Under the pieces are notes generated by a model. The model was given only the letters and a program-made list of their open reading frames with translations, was not told the DNA's origin and searched no databases. A program made the translations under genes and the position numbers. A stretch of 27,955 bases of DNA from NCBI GenBank assembly GCA_937877535.1, contig CALFJF010000014.1:1-27955 (forward strand), read 5' to 3'. Below are positions 1 through 7,753 of the stretch, piece by piece (the first letter of the stretch is position 1; each line of letters starts with the position of its first letter). The stretch is from an uncultured Treponema sp. (GTDB lineage: Bacteria; Spirochaetota; Spirochaetia; Treponematales; Treponemataceae).

Positions 1-1642
1 CGCCCGAAAGAGAAATCGTGTCGTCTTCATCGTCGTCAAAGAAACCGCCACTCGCATTTTCCGTCGGCTCTTCGTCGCTTTGCGATTCTTGAGGAAGAGT
101 TTTGCTCGCGCTTTCTGCTTGATGTGATTTTATTGTTTCCACGTCTTGTTTGAGCGACGAAAATTCGTTTCTCAAAGATGAAAGTTGATTTACGATTTGG
201 CTCAGAATAGAATTTGTTTCTGCTGTCATGTCGTCCTGCCTTGTTTCTGGTGCCTGTGCGATTTCTTCTGTTTGAGTAGTTTGTTGATTTTCTTGAGATT
301 CTTCGTTCGAGATTTCCTCGCTTGCGCTCGACTCTTCGGCTGCTTCCTCCGTTTTGTCAAACGATTCGTCGAATTTTGCCTCATCGTCGTCCATGAGAGA
401 AGCTGTTTCCTCGTCAAACGTATCTGGAATATCACGCGCAACCGTTTCTGCGTCAAAATCTTCGCTGCTTTCGCTCAAATCTGGTTCGTTGAGCGAAACG
501 TCGGGTTCGGTGATTTCGTTTTCTTCGATTTCTGACAAAGAAACTCGGTCTGGAATATCCGCATCAGAATTGTCGATAACATCAGGAATATCAGAAACAT
601 CTGGTTCATTTGAATCGCTGTCTCCAAGACTTACGGTGTTTCCGTTTTCGTCTTCCACAGAATTCAAAATGTTGTCGATGTCAAAGTCGTCATCGCCACT
701 TTCCGCACTTTCATTTTCAGAAACGGAAATGTCCTCATTTTCTGCCGATTCTTGCGCCGTTTCGTTCGTTTCTTCTATTGAAGAATCTGAATCTTCAAGG
801 TCGTCGTCTGCGATAACGGTCATTCGGACGTTTTCGCTCGAATCCACCGCCTCGGTTTTTTCAGACGAATCTTCGTCATCGCTGAACCCAAATTCGCTCA
901 AATCGACGTTTTCCGTTCCGTCGTCGTTTTTTTCGCTTGATTCTTTTTCAGAATCGTTTTTTAGATTTTCGTCTTCGCTCGTTTCTTCCGCGCTGTCGTC
1001 AAATCCAAACTCGCTCAAATCAACGTTTTCTGTTCCGTCATCGTTCACGCGCACTTCTGTTGCGTCTTCCGAAGAATCCTCGGAGGTGTCGCTGAACCCA
1101 AATTCGCTCAAATCGATGCTTTCCGTTCCGTCGTCATTTTTATCATCCGCGTTCAATCCTTGATTGTTCAATCCTTGATTGTTCAATCCTTGATTTTCGT
1201 CAGAATCGTCAAACGAAAGGTCAATGTCTATCGGTCCGTCGCCGTCATCTGCGACGCTCGGCGCGTCTGTGATTACAATGTCGGAGTCGCCTGACGAATC
1301 TGTTTCTTCTGAGTTTTCCGCGCCTTCGGTTGAATCGTCGGCACTTTCAGAATCGTCGTCGTTACTAAAACCAAATTCGTCAAGCGAAACTTCTTCCATT
1401 GCATTATCTGATGAATCGTTTGAGGAGTTTTCGATATTTTTTTGATTTTGTTCAGAAAAATCCTGTGAAGACTGCGCTTCTCCAAAATCCAGCGGTTCGG
1501 AATTTTCATCTTCTCCGTCAACAAGACCCGAAAAGTCGGGAATCGACTCGTCAGACTCGCTCTCCGAACTTACGGTTCTTGGCGGCTTTTTGACCCATAC
1601 TCCGTAGCTATCGAGTTCGTTTGTCTTTTCTGAATCGCTCAT
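1..1642 (-). CDS. acidic Ser/Asp/Glu-rich repeat protein (3' end outside window)
   Basis: A frame stays open on the minus strand from ATG at 1642 to the window edge (547 codons, no stop seen), so the C-terminus is missing. The start has a good Shine-Dalgarno (GAGAGG, 5 nt spacing). The product begins MSDSEKTNELDSYGVWVKKP and is then extremely acidic and Ser-rich, with no cysteine or membrane segment noticed, so it is probably disordered and soluble. A block around LSEFGF recurs at least three times as DDGTE-(N/S)-(V/I)-DLSEFGF, with a fourth degenerate copy (SLDEFGF) nearer the N-terminus. Three exact copies of NQGLN come from a 15-bp DNA repeat. Near the visible end lies a heptad-like stretch (ILSQIVNQLSSLRNEF...) that could form a coiled coil. 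Ser-rich open frames on the opposite strand are shadows of this acidic codon usage. I do not recognise a family; a scaffold or cell-envelope-linked role is conceivable but unsupported. Confidence 0.8.
   Translation of the reverse strand, partial: MSDSEKTNELDSYGVWVKKPPRTVSSESESDESIPDFSGLVDGEDENSEPLDFGEAQSSQDFSEQNQKNIENSSNDSSDNAMEEVSLDEFGFSNDDDSESADDSTEGAENSEETDSSGDSDIVITDAPSVADDGDGPIDIDLSFDDSDENQGLNNQGLNNQGLNADDKNDDGTESIDLSEFGFSDTSEDSSEDATEVRVNDDGTENVDLSEFGFDDSAEETSEDENLKNDSEKESSEKNDDGTENVDLSEFGFSDDEDSSEKTEAVDSSENVRMTVIADDDLEDSDSSIEETNETAQESAENEDISVSENESAESGDDDFDIDNILNSVEDENGNTVSLGDSDSNEPDVSDIPDVIDNSDADIPDRVSLSEIEENEITEPDVSLNEPDLSESSEDFDAETVARDIPDTFDEETASLMDDDEAKFDESFDKTEEAAEESSASEEISNEESQENQQTTQTEEIAQAPETRQDDMTAETNSILSQIVNQLSSLRNEFSSLKQDVETIKSHQAESASKTLPQESQSDEEPTENASGGFFDDDEDDTISLSG
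878..1140 (-). repeat. intragenic repeats encoding DDGTE..DLSEFGF motif
   Basis: Three near-identical blocks, around 879-930, 995-1046 and 1088-1140, each carry the antisense of DLSEFGF followed by the acidic DDGTE coding stretch. They keep frame within the acidic repeat protein. A diverged fourth copy lies near 1369-1400. The spacing is irregular, so this is a dispersed motif rather than a strict tandem array. Confidence 0.75.
1151..1195 (-). repeat. 3 x 15-bp perfect tandem repeat (NQGLN)3
   Basis: The unit gttcaatccttgatt occurs three times without a mismatch at 1151-1165, 1166-1180 and 1181-1195. Because 15 is a multiple of three, gain or loss of copies would change the protein length without shifting frame. 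Confidence 0.95.
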
Positions 1643-1713
1643 CTTTTCCTCTCTATTTTTTCGATTTTCTTTTTGTTCCCTTTTCCGTTTTTTTTCGCAC
1701 ATTTTAGAAAAAT

Positions 1714-1730
1714 CCAAAAATCATTTTTGG
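1714..1730 (-). other. AT-rich hairpin upstream of the acidic-protein gene
   Basis: CCAAAAA (1714-1720) and TTTTTGG (1724-1730) form a 7-bp perfect stem with a 3-nt loop. On the minus strand it is followed by ATTTTTC, so it resembles a weak terminator or leader hairpin about 70 nt before the start at 1642. The rest of 1643-1904 holds no convincing gene. Confidence 0.35.
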
Positions 1731-1904
1731 AAGGCTAAGGGCAAAAATGGAATTTTTTTGAGTCGTCCGCATAAATGCAGAACCGCTTTTTTCTCTCTTA
1801 TCGGTTTTTTCAACGCGGAACTGTAACCATTTTACCACATTTGGACGGATAGCAAAAGACCGAAAATTGCGACTTGCGTTGAGATTTTTTTTGATTTTGC
1901 CGAT

Positions 1905-2408
1905 ATGTTTTTCATGGCGAAAATGTTTAGGACTTTGATAGCGATACTTGCGGGAACTTTTGTGTACGCGCTTGTTTCGCTTACGTTTGGACGCGACGGA
2001 ATCGTTGCTGACGGGCAACTTTTTGAGCAAAAACGCGCTCTTAGCGCACGAGCCGAAGAAATTCAGAGAATAACGAATAGCCTCGAATTGGAGTACGCGG
2101 CTCTCAAAAAAGACCCAGATGTAATCGCGGCTTTTGCAAGAAAAATTGGCTATGTGGCGCAAGGCGAAAAACTCCTAAAAATAAACGGGCTTGTTTCTTC
2201 CGAAGTCGAAAATTTCGATACGGGAGCAGTTCTCAAAATCACAGAACCGTTTTATATTCCTGAATGGTTTTGCAAATTTACAGGATTTTTGGTGTTTTTT
2301 GTCGTCTATTCGTATTTGTATCTTGAAGACATAAAACAAAAAGTCGTTGCGTTGCGTTCGTTGCGTCATCGACATTCTAAGGATTCAAGCAGTGCTGTGC
2401 GCTCGTGA
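1905..2408 (+). CDS. FtsB/DivIC-like septum formation initiator protein
   Basis: This is a 167-aa small bitopic protein. A hydrophobic N-terminal segment (about residues 8-26) is followed by a helix likely to form a coiled coil (EQKRALSARAEEIQRITNSLELEYAAL) and then KKDPDVIAAFARKIGYV, which matches the DPxxIExxAR-type signature of FtsB/DivIC proteins. A second hydrophobic stretch near residues 127-145 is unusual for E. coli FtsB but fits longer spirochaetal versions. Family knowledge: these proteins act with FtsL and FtsQ/DivIB in the divisome at the cytoplasmic membrane. No Shine-Dalgarno is seen, and ATGs at 1905, 1914 and 1923 are all possible. The 3' end overlaps tsaC by 17 nt, suggesting translational coupling. 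Confidence 0.8.
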   Translation: MFFMAKMFRTLIAILAGTFVYALVSLTFGRDGIVADGQLFEQKRALSARAEEIQRITNSLELEYAALKKDPDVIAAFARKIGYVAQGEKLLKINGLVSSEVENFDTGAVLKITEPFYIPEWFCKFTGFLVFFVVYSYLYLEDIKQKVVALRSLRHRHSKDSSSAVRS

Positions 2409-2967
2409 TGAAAATGGCGCAAAACTCGCTTCCCGTTTGATGAAACGTGGCGAAGTTTGCGCTCTTCCGACCGATACTGTTTACGGCTTTTCTGGAATCG
2501 TTGGCGGAGAAATGGATGCGGCAAAAAAAATAAAACTTCTAAAAAGTTCTTCCCAAAATGCGCGAGAAAAGCCGTTTATTCAACTCGTTTCGTCCGTTTT
2601 TGATATAACGAGCAGAACGCCAGATAGCATTCCAGAAAAAATCCTTTCTCTTTTACCAAATGCGCTTACCATAATCGTAAGAACGCCAACGGCTGAAAAT
2701 CCGTTTTGCACAACGGCTTTTCGCTATCCGCGCGACGAGTGGCTTCTTTCCGTAATCAAAATGGTCGGCTCTCCCATATATTCAACGAGCGCGAACAAAA
2801 GTGGCGGAGAAATCATAACTTCGGCAAAAAAAATCGAATCGGACTTTCCTTCGCTTGCACTTGTTGTTGACGGAGGCGAGAAAAAAAACTCGATTCCGTC
2901 CACAATTGTGCGAATTGAAAAAGGCAGTGGCGTAACGGTTATCCGCGAGGGAGTCGTAAAAGTATAA
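2392..2967 (+). CDS. tsaC: L-threonylcarbamoyladenylate synthase (YrdC/Sua5 family)
   Basis: The product makes threonylcarbamoyl-AMP from threonine, bicarbonate and ATP, the first step of tRNA t6A37 synthesis in the cytoplasm. Visible YrdC features are an N-terminal nucleotide-binding segment (GEVCALPTDTVYGFSG), KPFIQLVSS, the FRYPRDEW segment, the SANKSGG motif (STSANKSGG) and the C-terminal STIVRI...VIREG pattern. At about 191 aa it fits the short TsaC type without the Sua5 C-terminal domain. The open frame extends upstream to a TTG at 2347. I prefer GTG at 2392 because AAGGA (2379-2383) lies 8 nt before it and the upstream extension would add only divisome-gene overlap. It overlaps the end of the FtsB-like gene and is probably in one transcript with it. 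Confidence 0.88.
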   Translation: MLCARDENGAKLASRLMKRGEVCALPTDTVYGFSGIVGGEMDAAKKIKLLKSSSQNAREKPFIQLVSSVFDITSRTPDSIPEKILSLLPNALTIIVRTPTAENPFCTTAFRYPRDEWLLSVIKMVGSPIYSTSANKSGGEIITSAKKIESDFPSLALVVDGGEKKNSIPSTIVRIEKGSGVTVIREGVVKV

Positions 2968-2999
2968 AAATCTAAAATCGAATTTGGAGAATTGGTTTT

Positions 3000-3908
3000 C
3001 TATTTTTTTGACCAGGTTGAAACAACCGTTCCTTCTTCTGCGCCCAGAGCGTTTGTCGCAGGGATAATCGTGCGCTTTGTTCCGTACAATTCTCCCGCGC
3101 GAATCGTAAAATTCCACACGATTGGAGAAGCGGTTGCCGCAAGATTTAATGCCGTTTGCCGTGGAAGTTCTGGAAAAAATGACGCATTCGATTTTCCGAT
3201 TTGTCGAACTTCGATTTCAGACACGTTTCCGCGCGAATCTATTTTTTTTGCAGAGATTTTTATGTTCATCGTGGCTCCATTTTTGAAAATGATAAAGCCT
3301 CGTCCGCCCCTCAAAATCAAAATTTTATCCGTAAACGGCTCTCCGCTCCAGGTGCCAGCAAGCGACTCAATGTCGATATTGCCATCAAACGTTCGCGGGC
3401 TTTCCGTTTTTGCAACAACGACCGCTTTTTTCTCGTTTTCGTCTTTTTTGAAATCCGAGATGACGCTTTCTATCGCGCTTTTTGCGCCAGAGAGAATTTT
3501 GTAATACGAATCATACGTTTCCGTTTTTGAATGAGTGATTTCGTCGGAAGGGTCAAACGCGCTAAATCGGCACGTCCAGGTTTTTCCGTTTTCGCTCACA
3601 TTTTCCCCGATTTCTGCGTAAAAAGCCACGGAAGAACCTTGAAAATCAGGAATCGAAAGCGACGTTTTTGACGAGTCTGGACGTTTGTCGGAAACGGTAA
3701 TGGAATCGATTGACTTTAATTGCGTGAAGAAAATATCTTGCGCCATTTTGAGCATATTGAGTTCCGTTCCGTCCAGAGTTGATTCTGCAACAACGCCGTA
3801 ATAATCGATTGCAAGTTGCTCCGCAGCAATGGGAGAAGCAACAGCCGTAGAGAGTATCGCAGGTACAATCAAATTTGAAACGTGCGTCACGACAAACATC
3901 CTCTTCAT
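3000..3908 (-). CDS. exported protein of unknown function
   Basis: This 302-aa protein has a typical N-terminal signal sequence: MKRM, then a hydrophobic core through about residue 25, with AVASPIAA|E as a probable signal peptidase site. I do not recognise the family. The mature part has alternating hydrophilic and beta-prone stretches, a segment containing SLAGTWSGEPFTDKILILRGG (about residues 182-202) and a C-terminus ending STWSKK. No lipobox cysteine is visible, so a periplasmic or outer-membrane-associated soluble protein is more likely than a lipoprotein. It lies 12 nt downstream of smpB on the same strand, so the two are probably co-transcribed. It is convergent with tsaC, 32 nt apart. 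The first ATG has only a weak ribosome site; M4 at 3899 is an alternative. Confidence 0.75.
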   Translation of the reverse strand: MKRMFVVTHVSNLIVPAILSTAVASPIAAEQLAIDYYGVVAESTLDGTELNMLKMAQDIFFTQLKSIDSITVSDKRPDSSKTSLSIPDFQGSSVAFYAEIGENVSENGKTWTCRFSAFDPSDEITHSKTETYDSYYKILSGAKSAIESVISDFKKDENEKKAVVVAKTESPRTFDGNIDIESLAGTWSGEPFTDKILILRGGRGFIIFKNGATMNIKISAKKIDSRGNVSEIEVRQIGKSNASFFPELPRQTALNLAATASPIVWNFTIRAGELYGTKRTIIPATNALGAEEGTVVSTWSKK

Positions 3909-3920
3909 TTTGCCGATTTT

Positions 3921-4376
3921 CTAAATCGAGGCGCGAAATTCGCGCGCAATTTCGCGGTTTACATCGCGTTTTTTTATCGTTTCTCGCTTGTCGTACAATT
4001 TTTTTCCTTTGCATAATCCGAGTTGAATTTTTGCGCGACCTTTTTTCAAATGCACGTCGAGCGGAATGAGCGTGTAGCCTTTTTCTTCGGTTTTTCTTGA
4101 AAGGCGTTTGATTTCTTCGCGGTGCAAAAGGAGTTTCTTTTTTCTGTCGGGCGCATGATTAAAAACAGACGAATACGAATATTCTGAAATATGGAAATTT
4201 CTGACCCAAACTTCTCCGCCCGAAATCTCTGCAAACGAATCTGCAAGCGAAATCGAACCGTTTTTTACGCTTTTTACTTCCGTTCCTTCCAAAGCGATTC
4301 CACATTCAATAGATTCTTCAATAAAATAATCGAATCTCGCTCTTTTGTTTACGGAAATTACTTTTACATTTTCCAT
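3921..4376 (-). CDS. smpB: SsrA (tmRNA)-binding protein SmpB
   Basis: SmpB binds tmRNA and delivers it to stalled ribosomes for trans-translation. The 151-aa product shows the family pattern throughout: N-terminal VISVNKRARFDYFIEESIECGIALEGTEVKS, the SISLADSFAEI segment, the FHISEYSYSS region (where many SmpBs have HISPY), LLLHREEIKRL and the basic C-terminal tail with AKIQLGLCKGKKLYDKRETIKKRD. The frame stays open to 4487, but homology begins at MENVKV, so the start is ATG 4376. It has no Shine-Dalgarno. A TTGCGT-N17-TATACT promoter places transcription start only a few bases before the ATG. No tmRNA gene is present in the window. Confidence 0.95.
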   Translation of the reverse strand: MENVKVISVNKRARFDYFIEESIECGIALEGTEVKSVKNGSISLADSFAEISGGEVWVRNFHISEYSYSSVFNHAPDRKKKLLLHREEIKRLSRKTEEKGYTLIPLDVHLKKGRAKIQLGLCKGKKLYDKRETIKKRDVNREIAREFRASI

Positions 4377-4384
4377 AATAGAAA

Positions 4385-4413
4385 AGTATAAGTCTAAAAG
4401 TCGGAGAACGCAA
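4385..4413 (-). promoter_or_regulatory. sigma70-type promoter for smpB (very short leader)
   Basis: On the minus strand TTGCGT (4413-4408) and TATACT (4390-4385) are separated by 17 nt. The -10 box ends 8 nt before the first base of the smpB ATG (4376), so the mRNA leader would be near zero. This agrees with the missing Shine-Dalgarno. Confidence 0.55.
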
Positions 4414-4443
4414 GGTGTATCAAAAATCCACAAAAAAATGCCC

Positions 4444-4472
4444 TTGTCTGTTCGATTCTCGCTCGGTATTAT
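4444..4472 (+). promoter_or_regulatory. sigma70-type promoter for lepB (predicted leaderless)
   Basis: TTGTCT (4444-4449), a 17-nt spacer and TATTAT (4467-4472). The lepB ATG at 4480 begins only 7 nt after the -10 hexamer, about where transcription should start. No Shine-Dalgarno precedes the ATG. Confidence 0.55.
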
Positions 4473-4479
4473 GTGAATT

Positions 4480-5163
4480 ATGGACACAAATATTTATGCG
4501 ATTTCTTACAAAATGCGGCAAGAATTGCGCCGTCGCGTCAAAATTATCCTTGGAATTTTGATTTTGTGCGCTTTTTCGATAACGATTTTTATGACTTTTG
4601 TAGCGTATCCCGTTGTGAGTCGCTCAAATTCTATGGCTCCAGATATTTCGGCAGGAAACGTTGAATTTGTTTTTCCGCTTTTGAAAACGCCCGTTCGCGG
4701 AGACGTTGTTTTGGTTCAAAATCAGCGCGACGAACTGTCGAGCGTAAAAAAAATCGTAAACGGTTTTTTCTTGTTTTTTACGCTCAAAAAATGGTGTCCG
4801 TTTGACGACGGAATGCGCCCAATGCTTCGTCGCGTAATTGGTATGCCAGGGGATACCATTTATATAGATAAATACGTTGTTTATATAAAACCGCGCGGAG
4901 AAAGTCATTTTTTGACGGAGTTTGAAGTCGTTGACAAAAAATACGACGTGCAGATTTTTTCCGCTCCAACGAATTGGGACATAAATCTTGGCGCAAAAAG
5001 CGGAACGCATCAAATCGAAATCGGGGAAGGCGAATATTATCTTCTTGGCGACAACCGAATGGAATGTGCCGATTCGCGGCTTTGGGGCGCGGTAAAAAAA
5101 CACGCGATTCGAGGAAAAGTCGTTTTGCAATATTTTCCGTTTGGAAAAATTCGCATTTTTTGA
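4480..5163 (+). CDS. lepB: signal peptidase I (S26 family), catalytic Lys replaced by Arg
   Basis: LepB removes signal peptides from Sec- or Tat-exported proteins at the outer face of the cytoplasmic membrane. The 227-aa protein has a basic N-terminus, one strong membrane segment (about residues 21-43), then box B RSNSMAP with the presumed nucleophile S51. It also has the GDVV box, the RRVIGMPGD box (residues 117-125) and the C-terminal box GDNRMECADSRLWGAV. In standard family members the general-base lysine sits in KR-x-x-G-x-PGD; here the position reads R117-R118, so the lysine is Arg. A hydrophobic insertion (GFFLFFTLKKW, about 95-105) precedes it. The start is ATG 4480, with M12 (4513) as an alternative; neither has a Shine-Dalgarno. 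hemW begins 3 nt after the stop. Confidence 0.9.
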   Translation: MDTNIYAISYKMRQELRRRVKIILGILILCAFSITIFMTFVAYPVVSRSNSMAPDISAGNVEFVFPLLKTPVRGDVVLVQNQRDELSSVKKIVNGFFLFFTLKKWCPFDDGMRPMLRRVIGMPGDTIYIDKYVVYIKPRGESHFLTEFEVVDKKYDVQIFSAPTNWDINLGAKSGTHQIEIGEGEYYLLGDNRMECADSRLWGAVKKHAIRGKVVLQYFPFGKIRIF

Positions 5164-5166
5164 CCC

Positions 5167-6363
5167 GTGGATGCTTCGCTTTACGTTCACATTCCGTTTT
5201 GCTCATCAAAATGCGCGTATTGCGATTTTTTCAGTTTGCCACGCAAAAATTGGACGGATTTTGCGTCTTACATTTCCGCAGTTTATTCTGAAATTGCGTT
5301 TTATCGTTCTCAATTTGGAATAAAAAAGTGGTCTTCGGTTTACATTGGCGGCGGAACTCCGAGCGTGCTTCCGCCCGATTTTGTAAAAATGCTTTTTGAG
5401 AACATTTTTTCAAATGCGCCTCCCAAAAAAAATGCAGAAATCACATTTGAGGCAAATCCAGAATCTTTGACTGCGGATTTGCTTTTAGTTTTGGAGCGCG
5501 TGGGCGTGAACCGCATTTCGTTAGGGCTTCAGTCGCTTTCTGACAAGGCTCTTTCTTCCGTTGGACGAACTTCGTCGGCGGAAACGGGATTAAACGCGCT
5601 TTCTCTTCTTGAAGAAAAATGGAGCGGGAGTGTTTCCGTGGATTTTATCGCTTCGCTTCCATTTCAAAAAAAAGACGATTTTCTTTTTCAATTTGACGAG
5701 ATTTCGAGATTTTCAAAAATAAATCACGTTTCGCTTTACTCGCTTACGATTTACGAAGAAACGCCACTTTTTGAAAAAATCGAGCGCAATGAAATTCCGT
5801 TTGACGAAGATTATTCGGATTCGCTTTGGATTTTGGGACGAGAAAAACTCGAAAAACTTGGATTTTTTCAATACGAAGTGTCGAATTTTGCAAAAAAAGG
5901 TTTTGAAAGCGTACACAATTCTTCATATTGGCTTCAAAAAAATTACGTTGGCGTGGGCACTTCATCGTCTGGAACGCTCTACGATTTTGAAAAATGTTCG
6001 GCTTTTAGATGGACAAACGTCAAAAACGTCGCGTCTTACGTGGATTTTTGGAATCAAAAACCGCGCGATTTTGAAAAAATCCCAAGAGAAATCGAGATTT
6101 TGGACAAAAAAACGCTGGAATTTGAATTTTTGATGACGGGATTTCGCCTTTTGTCTGGCGTTTCTGGCACTGAATTTTTTGCGCGATTCGGCTTTTCGAT
6201 TTTGGACAGAAAAAACTCGGAAGGAATTGTATTTTCAAAAACGTTTGAAAAGTGGGAAAATCGCGCACTCGCCGCCCGCATTTCAAAAAAAGGCGACGAA
6301 CGATTTTTTCTTACAAAAAACGGAATTTTATTTTTGAACGCATTTCTTGAAGAACTTTTGTAA
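5167..6363 (+). CDS. hemW: HemW-like radical SAM protein (coproporphyrinogen oxidase-like)
   Basis: The 398-aa product has the HemW/HemN-like N-terminus SLYVHIPFCSSKCAYCDFFS with the radical SAM cysteines C12, C16 and C19, followed by the GGGTPS motif and the ANPE...RISLGLQS segments typical of this group. HemW is generally regarded as a heme chaperone rather than a true coproporphyrinogen III dehydrogenase. The extra cysteine of the CxC form in genuine HemN is not present (CDFF), which favours HemW. The start is GTG 5167, 3 nt after the lepB stop, implying translational coupling. The C-terminal half is Lys- and Phe-rich. It converges with the histidine kinase gene over a 31-nt gap in which I see no strong terminator. 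Confidence 0.88.
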   Translation: MDASLYVHIPFCSSKCAYCDFFSLPRKNWTDFASYISAVYSEIAFYRSQFGIKKWSSVYIGGGTPSVLPPDFVKMLFENIFSNAPPKKNAEITFEANPESLTADLLLVLERVGVNRISLGLQSLSDKALSSVGRTSSAETGLNALSLLEEKWSGSVSVDFIASLPFQKKDDFLFQFDEISRFSKINHVSLYSLTIYEETPLFEKIERNEIPFDEDYSDSLWILGREKLEKLGFFQYEVSNFAKKGFESVHNSSYWLQKNYVGVGTSSSGTLYDFEKCSAFRWTNVKNVASYVDFWNQKPRDFEKIPREIEILDKKTLEFEFLMTGFRLLSGVSGTEFFARFGFSILDRKNSEGIVFSKTFEKWENRALAARISKKGDERFFLTKNGILFLNAFLEELL

Positions 6364-6394
6364 GTCTTTTCGCGCTCAAAAATAAAATCGCCCG

Positions 6395-7750
6395 TTACTC
6401 GATTTTTGCGGTGATTAAAAAAGTCGTTCCAACTCCTTTTTGGGAATTCACTTCGACTTGCCAGCCGTGAATATCAAGAACGGTTTTTACAACGTTCAAT
6501 CCCATGCCAATGCCGCCTTCTCGCCGTGCGCCGTCGCCACGGTAAAACATGTCAAAAATATGGGCGATGTCTTTTTTGTCAATTCCCATTCCCGTGTCTT
6601 CTATGAGAATTTTGAGTTTTTTGTCTTCTTCAAAGGCGCGTATTCGTATCAAATCGCCGTCCGAAGAATATCGAATTGCGTTTGAAAGGATATTTTCAAG
6701 TGCGCGTTGAATTAAAAGCGGGTCGATTTTCAAAAAAAGGTCATCTCTGATTTGTACGCTCGTTTCCATATTTCGCTTGAAAATTTTTCCAGTCGTAATC
6801 GCGCTTTCACAAAAATTGCTTAAAAGCGGAGCAATCGCGTGGTTTTGCAATGTGCCGTGCCAGTCGGTTTTGTTTAGTTTCACGGAATTGATGAGCGTTT
6901 CGACCATCGCTTCAAGTTGCTCTGTTTTTGACGCGATGATTTCAATCGGTTTTTTTATTTCTTCAAACGATTCGTACATTCCGTCCATTACCGCGTCCGT
7001 ATATCCCTTTATGACGGCTATTGGAGTTCGGAGGTCGTGGCTAATTCCCATGATAAACTTTGCTCGCCGTTCTTCGCTGTCTTTTAGCGCGAGTCGCATT
7101 TTGTCAAGATTTTGCGAAAGGTGCGAGATTTCGTTTTCTTTTCCAGAATTGTTTTGAACGATTGAAACGTCGAGTTCTCCGAGCGCGATTTTTTCCGTGC
7201 TTTTTTCGAGAAAAAGAATTGAGCGGGAAATCGAGCGGGAAATCGAAACGACGATTGCGATTGCAAATGCTTCAAAAATCGAAATTAAAGCGATGACGAC
7301 GATAATTTTTTTTGCTTCATTTTTTCGTCTTGAGCGAGCGTCATCGCGATTTACTCGGCTTATAATCATTGCTTCTGCGTCAAGAAGGGGCGGGGAAACG
7401 AGTTGATAAAAATACGTTTGACTCGTTTCGTTCATAAAATCAAAAAGCGTGTCGTCATCGATTTCTTTTTTGTCTTTGAATTCTTGAAAATTCGTCATAA
7501 GAATGTCTCGGTGGTCTGCGACCAACAAAAACTCAACGCGAGGCGGGAGCGTTCGCATAACTTGCTTTAGAACATCTATATCGCGCTTGCTCATGGGGAG
7601 TTTTCCAAGACGGCGGAATTGTTTGTAGCCGCTCATCAACATTCGTTCGGGGCGTGTGGCAAAATGATACACTGGAAGAAACAGAACGCAAAAAAGCGGA
7701 ACTGCAATAACTGCAATGAGAAACACTTTGAGTCGAGTGCGGATTGTCAT
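6395..7750 (-). CDS. membrane sensor histidine kinase
   Basis: This 451-aa kinase has a first membrane segment at about residues 8-29, an extracytoplasmic region to about residue 147, a second membrane segment at about 148-170 and a HAMP-like linker (SRSISRSILFLEKSTEKIALGEL). The HisKA box is GISHDLRTPIAVIKGY with phospho-acceptor H238. The ATPase part shows the N box (ENILSNAIRYS), G1 (EDTGMGID), F box (IFDMFYRGDG) and G2 (GIGMGLNVV). All catalytic elements look intact. It starts 3 nt after the response regulator stop, with GGAG inside the regulator's last codons, so the pair is one unit. The ligand cannot be read from sequence. Its closeness to the motility block suggests, but does not prove, a link to motility control. 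Confidence 0.93.
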   Translation of the reverse strand: MTIRTRLKVFLIAVIAVPLFCVLFLPVYHFATRPERMLMSGYKQFRRLGKLPMSKRDIDVLKQVMRTLPPRVEFLLVADHRDILMTNFQEFKDKKEIDDDTLFDFMNETSQTYFYQLVSPPLLDAEAMIISRVNRDDARSRRKNEAKKIIVVIALISIFEAFAIAIVVSISRSISRSILFLEKSTEKIALGELDVSIVQNNSGKENEISHLSQNLDKMRLALKDSEERRAKFIMGISHDLRTPIAVIKGYTDAVMDGMYESFEEIKKPIEIIASKTEQLEAMVETLINSVKLNKTDWHGTLQNHAIAPLLSNFCESAITTGKIFKRNMETSVQIRDDLFLKIDPLLIQRALENILSNAIRYSSDGDLIRIRAFEEDKKLKILIEDTGMGIDKKDIAHIFDMFYRGDGARREGGIGMGLNVVKTVLDIHGWQVEVNSQKGVGTTFLITAKIE

Positions 7751-7753
7751 TTT

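Noticed and set aside
354..1163. Ser-rich plus-strand protein of 269 aa
   Set aside because: It is the antisense shadow of the acidic Asp/Glu/Ser gene (GAT/GAA/TCG codons read as serine-rich), without a ribosome site.
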